A stretch of 43,192 nt of DNA from CAIODY01 sp046051225 (GCA_046051225.1 JBJOOR010000019.1:1-43192), one strand, 5' to 3'; shown: positions 8,136-16,904, counted from the first letter of the stretch. Program-made: numbers and translations. The notes: generated by a model not told the origin, from the sequence alone.

Positions 8136-9023
8136 ATGAATAAAATAACTCAACAAGAACTTTTAGATGCAGGTGTTCACTTTGGTCATTTAAAACGTAA
8201 ATGGAATCCAAAAATGTTGCCTTTCATCTTCATGGAACGCAAAGGCATTCATATCATCGATTTAAATAAAACTATCGAAGGATTAGAAGATGCAGGTAAC
8301 TCAATGAAAGCTATGGCTAAAGCTGGTCGCAAAATATTATTTGTAGCTACAAAAAAACAAGCTAAAGATATTGTGGCTCAATGTGCTCAACGCACTAACA
8401 TGCCTTACGCAACCGAACGTTGGTTAGGAGGTATGCTTACTAACTTCTCTACCATTCGTAAAAGTGTAAAGAAAATGCAAAGTATTGAAAAAATGCTTGC
8501 TGACGGTACTTTAGAAAACATCACTAAGAAAGAAAAATTAATGATGAGCCGTGATAAAGATAAAATGGAAAAAGTAATAGGCGGTATTGCTAATATGAGC
8601 CGTTTGCCTTCAGCTATTTTTATAGTTGATATTGGGCATGAACATATTGCATTGGCTGAAGCAAAAAAATTAAATATCACTACATTTGCAATGGTAGATA
8701 CAAACTGCGATCCTAATACAGTTGATTATGCTATTCCTGCTAATGATGATGCTACTAAATCTATCACAGCTATTACTACTTATTTAATGAATTGTGTATT
8801 AGAAGGATTAGAAGAACGCAAAAATGAAAAAGTAGAAGAAAGTGATGAAGCCGCTGCTGAAGAAGCTGCTGCTAACTTGGCTACTGCCGAAGGTAATGAA
8901 AGCGATGCAGAAGCTGCTGACCGTCGTAAGAGAGGTGGTAGTAGAGGCGCTGCACCTGGTGCTGGTGATAAAAATATGCGTAAACCTGCTCATAAAGTAG
9001 GTGGTGATAGAAAACCACGATAA
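8136..9023 (+). CDS. rpsB: 30S ribosomal protein S2 with C-terminal extension
   Basis: The S2 core occupies residues 1-230, with 'LLDAGVHFGHLKRKWNPKM', 'LFVATKKQAKDIV', 'RWLGGMLTNFSTIRKSV' and 'VDTNCDPN' clearly visible. It is followed by about 60 residues not found in the minimal protein: an acidic, alanine-rich stretch (EESDEAAAEEAAANL) and then a basic Gly/Arg/Lys-rich tail (DRRKRGGSRGAAPG). Charged, disordered S2 extensions are common in this phylum. A strong hairpin with a T run lies between this gene and tsf, although the two are usually in one operon. Confidence 0.96.
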   Translation: MNKITQQELLDAGVHFGHLKRKWNPKMLPFIFMERKGIHIIDLNKTIEGLEDAGNSMKAMAKAGRKILFVATKKQAKDIVAQCAQRTNMPYATERWLGGMLTNFSTIRKSVKKMQSIEKMLADGTLENITKKEKLMMSRDKDKMEKVIGGIANMSRLPSAIFIVDIGHEHIALAEAKKLNITTFAMVDTNCDPNTVDYAIPANDDATKSITAITTYLMNCVLEGLEERKNEKVEESDEAAAEEAAANLATAEGNESDAEAADRRKRGGSRGAAPGAGDKNMRKPAHKVGGDRKPR

Positions 9024-9074
9024 TACAAGTTATTAGTTACTGGTAAATAGCTATTAGCATTTTGTATCAGTAAC

Positions 9075-9112
9075 AAAAAGCTATCTACCAAATAATGTAG
9101 ATAGCTTTTTTA
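9075..9112 (+). terminator. Strong hairpin between rpsB and tsf
   Basis: Fourteen-base perfect arms AAAAAGCTATCTAC (9075-9088) and GTAGATAGCTTTTT (9097-9110) are separated by an eight-base loop, with the T run built into the right arm. This is a standard intrinsic terminator or an attenuator that sets less tsf than rpsB transcript. Confidence 0.85.
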
Positions 9113-9158
9113 GTAAAATAAAAACAAATTTTAAATAATTTAATAAATAAAAAATATT

Positions 9159-9983
9159 ATGATTACTGCAGCAGACATTAATAAATTAAGATTACAAACA
9201 GGTGCCGGAATGATGGATTGCAAAAAAGCTTTAGAAGCTAGCAATGGCGATTTTGAAGGTGCTATTGATTATTTACGCAAAAAAGGACAAAAAGTGGCAG
9301 CATTACGTAATGAACGTGAAGCTAAAGAAGGTGCAGTAATTGCTCTTACCTCTACTGATGGCAAAACTGGTATTGCCATTTGTTTAAATTGTGAAACAGA
9401 TTTTGTAGCTAAAAATGAAAATTTTGTAAATTTTGCCACACAAATTGCAAATATTGCTTTAGCTAAAACGCCATCTACATTAGATGAATTATTAAATTGC
9501 CAATTAGAAGGATTAACTATTGCTGATAAAATTAGCGAACAAGTAGGCAGAATTGGTGAAAAAATTTCATTGAGTAAATACGAAAAAGTAGAAGGCGAAA
9601 TGGTGGTGCCTTATATTCACATGGGTAACAAATTAGGTGTATTGGTGTCTATGAATAAAAACATTACCCAATCTACCGAAATCGGTAAAGATTTAGCTAT
9701 GCAAATTGCAGCAATGAATCCAGTAGCAGTTGATAAAGATGGTGTATCTGAAGAAATGGTAAACCGTGAAATGGAAATTGCTCGTGAAAAGGCAATTGCT
9801 GAAGGTAAACCTGCAAATATTGTGGATAAAATTGCAACAGGTACGGTTGAAAAATTCTACAAAGAAAGCACCTTGTTAAATCAATTTTTTGTGAAAGATG
9901 GCAACAAAACTGTGGCTGATTATTTAAAAGGAATTGATAAAGATTTGAAAGTAAACATTTTTAAACGTGTTGCTTTAAATTAA
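9159..9983 (+). CDS. tsf: Translation elongation factor Ts
   Basis: EF-Ts exchanges GDP for GTP on EF-Tu. The 274-residue protein has the N-terminal UBA-like part 'LRLQTGAGMMDCKKALEASNGDFEGAIDYLRKKG', the diagnostic 'CETDFVAKNENF' near residue 79 and a dimerisation domain that ends normally. The hairpin upstream (9075-9112) and the terminator downstream make it look like a separate transcription unit, although any promoter must lie in the AT-rich 46 bases before the ATG. Confidence 0.97.
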   Translation: MITAADINKLRLQTGAGMMDCKKALEASNGDFEGAIDYLRKKGQKVAALRNEREAKEGAVIALTSTDGKTGIAICLNCETDFVAKNENFVNFATQIANIALAKTPSTLDELLNCQLEGLTIADKISEQVGRIGEKISLSKYEKVEGEMVVPYIHMGNKLGVLVSMNKNITQSTEIGKDLAMQIAAMNPVAVDKDGVSEEMVNREMEIAREKAIAEGKPANIVDKIATGTVEKFYKESTLLNQFFVKDGNKTVADYLKGIDKDLKVNIFKRVALN

Positions 9984-9990
9984 TTTATTA

Positions 9991-10024
9991 AAAAAGAGAA
10001 TCTTAATTGATTCTCTTTTTTTTT
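9991..10024 (+). terminator. Intrinsic terminator after tsf
   Basis: Perfect twelve-base arms AAAAAGAGAATC (9991-10002) and GATTCTCTTTTT (10009-10020) with a six-base loop are followed by more T. It begins 7 bases after the tsf stop codon. Confidence 0.88.
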
Positions 10025-10067
10025 GTATATATGTGAAATATTTTATTCAAATTAAAACTATCAAATA

Positions 10068-10778
10068 ATGGCTTTACAATATAAAAGAATTTTATTAAAA
10101 CTTAGCGGCGAAGCCTTAATGGGCGATAAAGAATATGGTATTGATAATACTATTGTAGCACAATATTGCAAAGAGATTAAACCTTTAGTAGATGCAGGTG
10201 TTCAAGTAGCTATTGTGATTGGTGGTGGCAATATTTATCGTGGGTTGAATGCGGCTGAAACTGGTATTGAACGTGTACAGGGTGATTACATGGGTATGTT
10301 GGCAACTGTGATAAATGGGATGGCTATTCAAAGTGGATTAGAGAAAGTTGGCGTAGAAACTCGATTACTTTCAGCAATTAAAATGGAACAAATTTGTGAG
10401 CCATTTATTCGCCGTAGAGCTATGAGGCATTTAGAAAAAAAGAGAGTGGTTATTTTTGGTGCTGGTACTGGCAATCCTTATTTTACTACAGATACTGCAG
10501 CTGCCTTACGTTCGGTTGAAATTAATGCCGATGTGGTATTAAAAGGTACAAGGGTAGATGGTATTTATACAGCCGATCCTGAAAAAGATAAAACGGCTAC
10601 TAAGTATGATACTGTTAGCTTTGACGAAGCTATTAGTAAGAATTTAAAAGTGATGGATTTAACAGCTTTTACTTTATGTAAAGAAAATAAAATACCAATT
10701 ATTGTTTTTGATATGAATAAATCGGGCAATTTATTAGAGGTGGTAAAAGGTGTAAAAATAGGTACATTGGTAAAATAG
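10068..10778 (+). CDS. pyrH: UMP kinase
   Basis: PyrH phosphorylates UMP to UDP for pyrimidine nucleotide synthesis and belongs to the amino-acid-kinase fold. The 236-residue protein shows 'RILLKLSGEALMG' at the N-terminus, 'VAIVIGGGNIYRG' near residue 46, 'FGAGTGNPYFTTDTAAALR' near residue 133 and 'GVYTADP'-like 'VDGIYTADPEKD' near residue 162. It keeps the usual place after rpsB-tsf, but frr (ribosome recycling factor), which normally follows, is replaced here by an unrelated small gene. Confidence 0.97.
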   Translation: MALQYKRILLKLSGEALMGDKEYGIDNTIVAQYCKEIKPLVDAGVQVAIVIGGGNIYRGLNAAETGIERVQGDYMGMLATVINGMAIQSGLEKVGVETRLLSAIKMEQICEPFIRRRAMRHLEKKRVVIFGAGTGNPYFTTDTAAALRSVEINADVVLKGTRVDGIYTADPEKDKTATKYDTVSFDEAISKNLKVMDLTAFTLCKENKIPIIVFDMNKSGNLLEVVKGVKIGTLVK

Positions 10779-10847
10779 AAGTTTTTTAAAAAATAAGCAT
10801 CTGAAAAAAATAGTAGCTTATTTATGTTGTTGAGCATTAAAAATTGA

Positions 10848-11207
10848 ATGATGAAAAAAGGTTTATTTTTAGTTGTATGGATTATATCAATAATGGTTGT
10901 ATTTGCACAGCAATCAGTGTCATTAAATAGTTCAACTAGCTCGGCTTCATTTGCAAAAATGAAATCAGGAATTAAAAAATATACTTATAAAATTATTGAT
11001 AGCCAAAATACAACATTTGGCTATGAAATTTATGCTGACAAAAAAGTGATGATAAAGCAACTTACCATTCCTGGAAGACAAGGCAATGAAGGATTTAAAA
11101 CAAAAAAACAAGCTGAATTTATAGCAAAAGTAGTAGTTGATAAAATTAAAAAGGGTATAATGCCGCCTACTATTACAAATGAAGAATTAATAAAAGTTGG
11201 TATTTGA
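10848..11207 (+). CDS. DUF4907-like small exported protein
   Basis: The product is 119 residues with a signal peptide (about 1-20, ending VVFAQQ). The C-terminal 70 residues show the pattern of the DUF4907 family: 'YKIIDSQNTTFGYEIYADKK', 'IPGRQGNEGFKTKKQAEFIA' and 'VVDKIKKGIMPPTITNEEL'. The role is unknown. It is expected in the periplasm or anchored elsewhere in the envelope. It lies alone between pyrH and ispG with 69- and 106-base gaps. The family call rests on recognition of the motif order, so it is moderately sure. Confidence 0.7.
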   Translation: MMKKGLFLVVWIISIMVVFAQQSVSLNSSTSSASFAKMKSGIKKYTYKIIDSQNTTFGYEIYADKKVMIKQLTIPGRQGNEGFKTKKQAEFIAKVVVDKIKKGIMPPTITNEELIKVGI

Positions 11208-11301
11208 TAATGGAGTAATCTTTATTGAAATCATATTTGATTGTTAATAAGGAATTTATTACTACTCGTTTTATTTTTTAATAAATCATCAATTACATCG
11301 T

Positions 11302-11309
11302 TATTTTCG
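11302..11309 (+). promoter_or_regulatory. Possible -7 promoter element of ispG
   Basis: TATTTTCG, one mismatch from TAnnTTTG, lies 4 bases before the ispG ATG, the same near-leaderless layout seen for thiL. Confidence 0.35.
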
Positions 11310-11313
11310 CACT

Positions 11314-13326
11314 ATGAATTTCTTCCCAAAAAATTATTCAAGATTAATTACCAAAGAAGTAAAAGTTGGTGATTTAATTATCGGCAATGGTTCGGCAATA
11401 AAGGTGCAAACCATGACTACCACTGATTCTATGGACACTGCCGCCACAGTCGCTCAAACTATTCGTTGCATCAATGCAGGCGCAGAGCTGGTTCGCATCA
11501 CCGCACCAAGTATTAATGAAGCCAATAATTTGCTGAATATTAAAAATGAATTGCGCAAACAAGGCTACACAACCCCTTTGGTTGCTGATATTCATTTCAC
11601 TCCAAACGCCGCTGAAGTAGCTGCAAGAATTATTGAAAAGGTGAGAGTGAACCCAGGAAATTATGTGGACAAGAAAAAATTTGAACAAATTGAATACACC
11701 GATTCGGAATATGTAGAAGAGATTGAACGCATCACCGAACGCTTTACGCCGCTTGTAAAAATTTGCAAAGAGTATGGCACTGCGATGCGCATTGGCACTA
11801 ATCATGGTTCGTTGAGCGATAGAATTATGAGCAGATATGGCGATACGCCAAACGGCATGGTAGAAAGTGCTTTGGAGTTTTTACGCATTTGTAGAAATGA
11901 ATCGTATCACAACATTGTATTGTCGATGAAAAGCAGTAATCCGCAAGTGATGGTGCAGGCTTACAGAATGTTAGTGGATAAAATGATGACCGAATTTGGC
12001 GAATGTTATCCGCTTCATTTAGGTGTAACCGAAGCTGGCGATGGCGAAGATGGAAGAATAAAATCTGCCATCGGAATTGGCACTTTATTAGAAGATGGAA
12101 TTGGCGATACGATTCGTGTTTCATTAACCGAAGACCCTGAATTTGAAGTGCCAGTTTGTAAAGACATTGTTTTAAAATATAACGGAATTGGGAATGCGGA
12201 ATTGGGAATGCGGAATGAAAAAGAGAAGTCATTAGACATTCGTCATTCGTCATTAGTAAATCCAATTTCGCCGTTCGAATATTCAAGAAGAAAAAGCAAC
12301 GAGCTTGCAAACATAGGCGGAAAGCATGTTCCGATAGTAGTTGCAGATTTTATGTTGCATGAAAATATTCATCATGAAGATTTGCAAAGCATTGGTTACA
12401 CTTACAATTCGTTGAGTGATAAATGGACAATTGGTGATGCCGCAGCTGATTTTATTTACACTGCAAAAAAAATAATTCCGTTTGCATTGCCCGGCACTTT
12501 GAAAGTGATTTGTGATTATGAAAGTTGGAAATTGGTGGAGGATAAAACGAAATATTTTCCATTAATTTCGATTGACGAATTACGAATTACGAATGAAAAA
12601 AGTGAGTTAATAAATTTTATTTCAGTTAATACAAATTCAATTTCAGCAGAAAAGTTTGGCGAACTTTTAAAGTTCGCCAAACTTGAAAACAAGGCTGTGC
12701 TTTGTTTGTGGAGCGATAATGAACATGCGATGCCTTGCGTTCGTGATTTTATTTTTCAACTAATCGAAAATAAAATTGATGTCCCAATTATTTTATGCGT
12801 TGAAAGCAGCCACAGCACTGTAGATGAGCAGTTGATTCATTTCGCAAAAAACAGTGGTGCATTATTGTTAGATGGAATGGGCGATGGTATTTGGTTGATG
12901 AACGACCCATCGAAAATGCAAGATTTAAAAGTGAGCGGCAGAACTTATTTGCCTGTAAAAAACAATCATCAGTTTTTGAACAACACTTCGTTTTCGATTT
13001 TGCAAGCCACACGAACAAGGATTTCAAAAACAGAATACATCAGTTGCCCAAGTTGTGGCAGAACGCTTTTTGATTTGCAAGAAACTACTGCAAAAATAAG
13101 AGCAGTTACTAATCATTTAAAAGGTGTAAAAATTGCCATCATGGGTTGCATTGTAAACGGACCTGGTGAGATGGCAGATGCCGACTATGGCTATGTTGGC
13201 AGCGGTGCAGGTAAAATCACTTTATACAAAAGTAGGGATGTGATTAAGAAAAATATTCCTTCCGAAATTGCAGTAGATGAGTTGATTAATTTGATAAAAG
13301 AAAATGGCGATTGGGTGGAGAATTAA
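11314..13326 (+). CDS. ispG: 4-hydroxy-3-methylbut-2-enyl diphosphate synthase (flavodoxin/ferredoxin), long form
   Basis: IspG (GcpE) converts MEcPP to HMBPP with a [4Fe-4S] cluster in the MEP isoprenoid pathway. The 670-residue protein is the long type known from plants, Chlamydiae and Bacteroidota. It has a TIM barrel (about 1-285, with 'VQTMTTTDSMDTAATVAQ' and 'LHLGVTEAGDGEDGRIKSAIGIG'), a central insertion domain (about 290-560) and the C-terminal cluster domain with C578-P-S-C581-G-R and C612 in 'GCIVNGPGEMADADYG'. The insertion domain carries three separate in-frame repeat elements (about residues 291-314, 419-428 and 447-457; see repeat entries) without breaking the frame. The reading frame and all catalytic motifs are intact, so the enzyme is presumably active. 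Confidence 0.95.
   Translation: MNFFPKNYSRLITKEVKVGDLIIGNGSAIKVQTMTTTDSMDTAATVAQTIRCINAGAELVRITAPSINEANNLLNIKNELRKQGYTTPLVADIHFTPNAAEVAARIIEKVRVNPGNYVDKKKFEQIEYTDSEYVEEIERITERFTPLVKICKEYGTAMRIGTNHGSLSDRIMSRYGDTPNGMVESALEFLRICRNESYHNIVLSMKSSNPQVMVQAYRMLVDKMMTEFGECYPLHLGVTEAGDGEDGRIKSAIGIGTLLEDGIGDTIRVSLTEDPEFEVPVCKDIVLKYNGIGNAELGMRNEKEKSLDIRHSSLVNPISPFEYSRRKSNELANIGGKHVPIVVADFMLHENIHHEDLQSIGYTYNSLSDKWTIGDAAADFIYTAKKIIPFALPGTLKVICDYESWKLVEDKTKYFPLISIDELRITNEKSELINFISVNTNSISAEKFGELLKFAKLENKAVLCLWSDNEHAMPCVRDFIFQLIENKIDVPIILCVESSHSTVDEQLIHFAKNSGALLLDGMGDGIWLMNDPSKMQDLKVSGRTYLPVKNNHQFLNNTSFSILQATRTRISKTEYISCPSCGRTLFDLQETTAKIRAVTNHLKGVKIAIMGCIVNGPGEMADADYGYVGSGAGKITLYKSRDVIKKNIPSEIAVDELINLIKENGDWVEN
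12184..12258 (+). repeat. In-frame low-complexity repeat element inside ispG
   Basis: The word GGAATTGGGAATGCG occurs twice in direct repeat, and a run built from CATTAG and CATTCGT words follows. It translates to residues reading as 'GIGNAELGMRNEKEKS' and then 'LDIRHSSLVN'. Such coding inserts recur in Bacteroidota genomes. It lies at the barrel-insertion boundary of IspG. Confidence 0.65.
12571..12600 (+). repeat. Second in-frame direct-repeat element inside ispG
   Basis: GAATTAC is repeated in tandem and ends in GAATGAAAA, giving the protein segment 'DELRITNEKSE'. This is another common Bacteroidota coding insert type. Confidence 0.5.
12652..12684. repeat. Perfect 33-bp palindromic element inside ispG
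   Basis: Sixteen-base arms AAGTTTGGCGAACTTT (12652-12667) and AAAGTTCGCCAAACTT (12669-12684) are exact inverse complements around one central T. It is in frame and encodes part of 'KFGELLKFAKLE'. This perfection is not needed for coding and points to a REP-like or transposed element. Confidence 0.85.
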
Positions 13327-13343
13327 TTTTGTAAAAAGAATTC

Positions 13344-13886
13344 ATGAAACAAATAATTAATTTTATTCTAATAGGAATATTTTTTTTTGGGTGTGAAAGA
13401 AATTCTTCCAAAAATAAAAATATTCGAATAGATACAATCCGCATAAGTACTTCTAAAAAGGAACAATTTAAATCAAGAAATAATTCTATAAAAAATGATT
13501 CATTAGAACTAACTAATTTTTGGAATAAGGCTATAATGCCTATTACTACTGATGATTCAAGTTTTGTAGTCGCTCATGTTCGATTTCCTTTAGCAGGCGA
13601 ATGGATGAAAATGATTAAAGCAAATTCAAACGTGAAAAATGAAGAACAAAAAATATTTTTCAAGGAGCATTATCATTTTCTTTTTAATAAAGAAGTTAGA
13701 AAAATTCTTTCCGCAAAACAATTTAAAGATGTTGATATAAGCAACGAAAATGGATACGTTTTTTACAGTGTATTTGTAGGAAAAAAAACTAATGGTTTTG
13801 AAAGTGGAATTATTTTAAAATTTGCAAAATCTGGAAGTGATTATTTTTTGATTAGTTTTCTCGGTACTGGCGGAAATTTTTACTAA
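13344..13886 (+). CDS. Putative lipoprotein of unknown function
   Basis: The 180-residue product starts with a short hydrophobic segment and a lipobox-like 'GIFFFGCER' with Cys at residue 17, so it is likely a lipoprotein. The mature part is Lys/Ser/Asn-rich at first and then has a folded region with 'FVVAHVRFPLAGEW' near residue 73 and 'GNFY' at the end. I recognise no family. It lies 17 bases after ispG on the same strand. Confidence 0.6.
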   Translation: MKQIINFILIGIFFFGCERNSSKNKNIRIDTIRISTSKKEQFKSRNNSIKNDSLELTNFWNKAIMPITTDDSSFVVAHVRFPLAGEWMKMIKANSNVKNEEQKIFFKEHYHFLFNKEVRKILSAKQFKDVDISNENGYVFYSVFVGKKTNGFESGIILKFAKSGSDYFLISFLGTGGNFY

Positions 13887-13970
13887 AACAAAATATTGAT
13901 TGAGTGGTAAAAAATATTTTATTCGTTAATAAACATGGTTTTGGATTTCAAAAAAGTTGAAATTTAAAAT

Positions 13971-13978
13971 TACTTTTG
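13971..13978 (+). promoter_or_regulatory. Likely -7 promoter element of guaA
   Basis: TACTTTTG is an exact TAnnTTTG match ending 8 bases before the ATG at 13987. It places the transcription start beside that ATG and rules against a start at the TTG at 13957. Confidence 0.5.
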
Positions 13979-13986
13979 CACCACAA

Positions 13987-15522
13987 ATGGAAAAAATAAT
14001 CATCCTCGATTTTGGTTCGCAATACACACAATTAATTGCTCGTAGAATTCGCGAACACAATGTTTACTGCGAAATTTTACCTTACAATTCTTCATTCGAT
14101 TTATCGGCTGATGTAAAAGGTGTAATCCTTGGTGGAAGCCCATGTAGCGTTAATGATGCCGATGCGCCACAAATTAATTTTGATAAAATTTTAGGAAAAA
14201 TACCAGTGCTAGGCATTTGTTATGGTGCACAATTAATGGCAAAAATGTTGGGCGGCGAAGTAGCAAAATCAGCATCTCGTGAATATGGCAGAGCTCATTT
14301 AAGAATTACTGATGAACAAATTCATTTGCACGAATTGAACAACAGCCAAGTGTGGATGAGCCATGCCGATTCAATTTTAAAATTGCCCGAAACCTTTGAA
14401 ATTAAAGGCACTACCGACCATATTCCTGTTGCGTTTTTTCAAAATAAAAAAGGTGCATTTGCACAACCGGTGTGGGGTGTGCAGTTTCATCCCGAAGTAA
14501 CACACAGCGAAAAAGGAGCAGCATTTATCGGTCAATTTTTGTTTGATGTTTGCGCTTGCAAAGGTGATTGGACGCCCGATGCTTACATCGAATCAACTGT
14601 TGATGCGTTGAAAAAACAAATCGGAAATGATGAAGTAATTTTGGCATTAAGTGGTGGTGTAGATTCAACAGTGGCGGCAGTTTTGCTGCACAAAGCGGTG
14701 GGAAAAAATTTGCATTGTGTGTTTGTTGATAATGGATTATTGCGCAAAGGCGAATATGAACAAGTGCTGAAAACCTATGCCAGCATGGGTTTGAATATTG
14801 TTGGTGTAGATGCATCAAAAGATTTTTATGCAAAATTAAATGGCGAAAGCGACCCCGAAAGAAAACGAAAAGCCATTGGCGGAACTTTTATAGATGTATT
14901 TGAACGTGAAGCAAAGCGATTAACCAACGCAAAATGGTTGGCACAAGGCACTATTTATCCTGATGTGATTGAAAGTGTAAGTGTGCATGGTGGGCCATCG
15001 CAAACAATTAAATCGCATCATAATGTGGGTGGTTTGCCAGAAAAATTAAACTTGAAAATTGTTGAGCCGTTAAGAATGTTGTTTAAAGATGAAGTGCGCC
15101 GAGTGGGTCGTTCATTGCAAATTGATGAAAACATTTTAGGTCGTCATCCATTTCCTGGGCCAGGTTTGGCGATTAGAATCATTGGAGAAATTACCGAAGA
15201 AAAAATAAAAATGTTGCAAGATGCTGATGCCATTTATATCGAAATTTTGAAAGAAAAAAATTGGTACAATAAAATTTGGCAAGCTGGTGCAATCTTAACA
15301 AGCGTTCAAACCGTAGGTGTGATGGGCGATGAGCGTACTTATGAATTTGTTTTAGCTCTTCGTGCCGTTACCAGTGTGGATGGTATGACGGCTGATTGGG
15401 TGCATTTGCCTTACGAAATTTTAGCAGAAATCAGCAATGCAATTATCAATCGTGTAAAAGGAATTAATCGTGTGGTGTACGACATCAGCAGCAAACCACC
15501 TGCTACGATTGAATGGGAATAG
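13987..15522 (+). CDS. guaA: GMP synthase (glutamine-hydrolysing)
   Basis: GuaA aminates XMP to GMP using glutamine and ATP. The class I amidotransferase domain (about 1-190) has the nucleophile C78 in 'GICYGAQ' and the 'HPEVTHSEKG' His/Glu pair. The ATP pyrophosphatase domain has the PP-loop 'LSGGVDSTVAAVLLHKAVG' near residue 220. The C-terminal dimerisation domain contains 'HPFPGPGLAIRIIGEI' and ends in 'VYDISSKPPATIEWE', as expected. Starting at 13987 gives 511 residues, the family's usual length, and fits the promoter box directly upstream; the alternative TTG at 13957 would lie inside the promoter region. Cytoplasmic. Confidence 0.96.
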   Translation: MEKIIILDFGSQYTQLIARRIREHNVYCEILPYNSSFDLSADVKGVILGGSPCSVNDADAPQINFDKILGKIPVLGICYGAQLMAKMLGGEVAKSASREYGRAHLRITDEQIHLHELNNSQVWMSHADSILKLPETFEIKGTTDHIPVAFFQNKKGAFAQPVWGVQFHPEVTHSEKGAAFIGQFLFDVCACKGDWTPDAYIESTVDALKKQIGNDEVILALSGGVDSTVAAVLLHKAVGKNLHCVFVDNGLLRKGEYEQVLKTYASMGLNIVGVDASKDFYAKLNGESDPERKRKAIGGTFIDVFEREAKRLTNAKWLAQGTIYPDVIESVSVHGGPSQTIKSHHNVGGLPEKLNLKIVEPLRMLFKDEVRRVGRSLQIDENILGRHPFPGPGLAIRIIGEITEEKIKMLQDADAIYIEILKEKNWYNKIWQAGAILTSVQTVGVMGDERTYEFVLALRAVTSVDGMTADWVHLPYEILAEISNAIINRVKGINRVVYDISSKPPATIEWE

Positions 15523-15578
15523 AGAACTAGTTACTTGTTTTAAGTTGTTAGTTTTTGCAAATACAAAATCAAAAATAA

Positions 15579-16904
15579 TTGAAAAAGGTTTACATTTTAT
15601 GGGCTGTTGTTTTTTGTGTGATAGCTTTTTCGGCTTGTCATACAGGAAGCATTGTTGTTTCAAAAAAAAAGCATAAAAAAGGCAAACACGAACCTTGGGG
15701 TTTGAATACAGAAGTAATAGCAAAGCCTGCTGATACGATTGAATATGCACCAAAGCATGTCAAAGAAATTTTATCGCATCAAGATTCATTTAAAACTAGA
15801 ACCATTTATAAGGTTGCCTTAATTCTACCTTTTCAATTAGATTCGTTTTATAAAGACAAAAAAACGATTGAATACAATAATATTCCGAAGGGCGTTTATC
15901 CTGCTTTAGATTTTTATGAAGGTTGTTTAATTGCTATTGATTCGTTGAAAAACACGAAATTGAATATGGAATTAACGGTGTTGGATTATAGCTCAACGCA
16001 TCAAGATTTTCAGAAATTAGCTACTGAAAAAAAATTAGAATCGATGGATTTATTGATAGGTACATTAAACAGCAATGATGCTAAAATAGTGGCTGGTTAT
16101 GCATCTCAACATAAAGTGAATTTTGTATCGCCAATTGCTAATTCGTTTTCGCCCGAGTATAATCCATATTATATTTCGTTAAATCCTACGGCTACTAATC
16201 AACAAGTAAAATTGTTGGATATGGTAGAAGAAAAATATGGTCAGAATATAAATACTTTAATTGTAAGGCAAGATAATGTGGCTGAAAGCAATGTAGCAAG
16301 TACAAGTATAGCAAGCATTTTGAATAAATTTTCAACTATACATCCTGTTGAATTAGTGTTGCCCAATCGTACTTCTACCGATTCAATAAAATTCGAATTA
16401 GATTCTATAAGACGCAATGTGGTTTTTGTAGCATCAAATGATGTGGTGTTTATAAATGCTGTTTTAAGAAAATTAAATTTGTTTTCAAATTCATACCCAA
16501 TAACTGTTTTAGGATTGCCATCTTGGAGTAATCATGAAAATTTAAAAACTATGATTGGTAAAAAACTAGAAGTATTTATCACCAATTCGTATTGGGTGAA
16601 TAGAACTAATCAGGAACAAATAAAATTTAATAGAAACTTTACCGACAAATATCATATTAAACCAAGTGAGTTGGCTATACGTGGCTATAATACCATGCTG
16701 TTATGTAGTGCTGGATTAATAAAATATGGGGTTAGATTTAACTATTTTATGGGTAATGAAATCTACAAAGCAACGTATGGAAATATTTTACTAAAACCTG
16801 TGATTGCAAAAGAAAAAAAACGGGAATGGAACTATATTAAATATTATAATAATCAGCAGATTAATATTTATAGTATCACACCAAATGGTATAAACAAATT
16901 GTAG
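15579..16904 (+). CDS. Periplasmic-binding-protein-like lipoprotein (amino-acid ABC substrate-binding fold)
   Basis: The 441-residue product begins at a TTG, chosen because it directly precedes a good lipoprotein signal (KKVYILWAVVFCVIAFSAC, Cys at residue 20). After a Lys-rich linker (about 28-40), residues 75-430 show the type I periplasmic-binding (LivJ/Peripla_BP_6) pattern: 'KVALILPFQLDSF', 'FYEGCLIAIDSLKNTKLNMELTVLDY' and 'LLIGTLNSNDAKIVAGYA'. In this phylum such domains often follow LysM domains in envelope lipoproteins; no LysM is seen here. No ABC permease or ATPase is nearby, so transport is doubtful and a structural or sensor role is possible. It converges with def. Confidence 0.75.
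   Translation: MKKVYILWAVVFCVIAFSACHTGSIVVSKKKHKKGKHEPWGLNTEVIAKPADTIEYAPKHVKEILSHQDSFKTRTIYKVALILPFQLDSFYKDKKTIEYNNIPKGVYPALDFYEGCLIAIDSLKNTKLNMELTVLDYSSTHQDFQKLATEKKLESMDLLIGTLNSNDAKIVAGYASQHKVNFVSPIANSFSPEYNPYYISLNPTATNQQVKLLDMVEEKYGQNINTLIVRQDNVAESNVASTSIASILNKFSTIHPVELVLPNRTSTDSIKFELDSIRRNVVFVASNDVVFINAVLRKLNLFSNSYPITVLGLPSWSNHENLKTMIGKKLEVFITNSYWVNRTNQEQIKFNRNFTDKYHIKPSELAIRGYNTMLLCSAGLIKYGVRFNYFMGNEIYKATYGNILLKPVIAKEKKREWNYIKYYNNQQINIYSITPNGINKL

Noticed and set aside
11374..12310. Minus-strand open frames inside ispG (143, 161 and 74 residues)
   Set aside because: They overlap an intact essential gene and have compositions of antisense reading; no homologous domain is visible.
14525..14833. 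102-residue minus-strand frame inside guaA
   Set aside because: Shadow of the conserved PP-loop region of GMP synthase.
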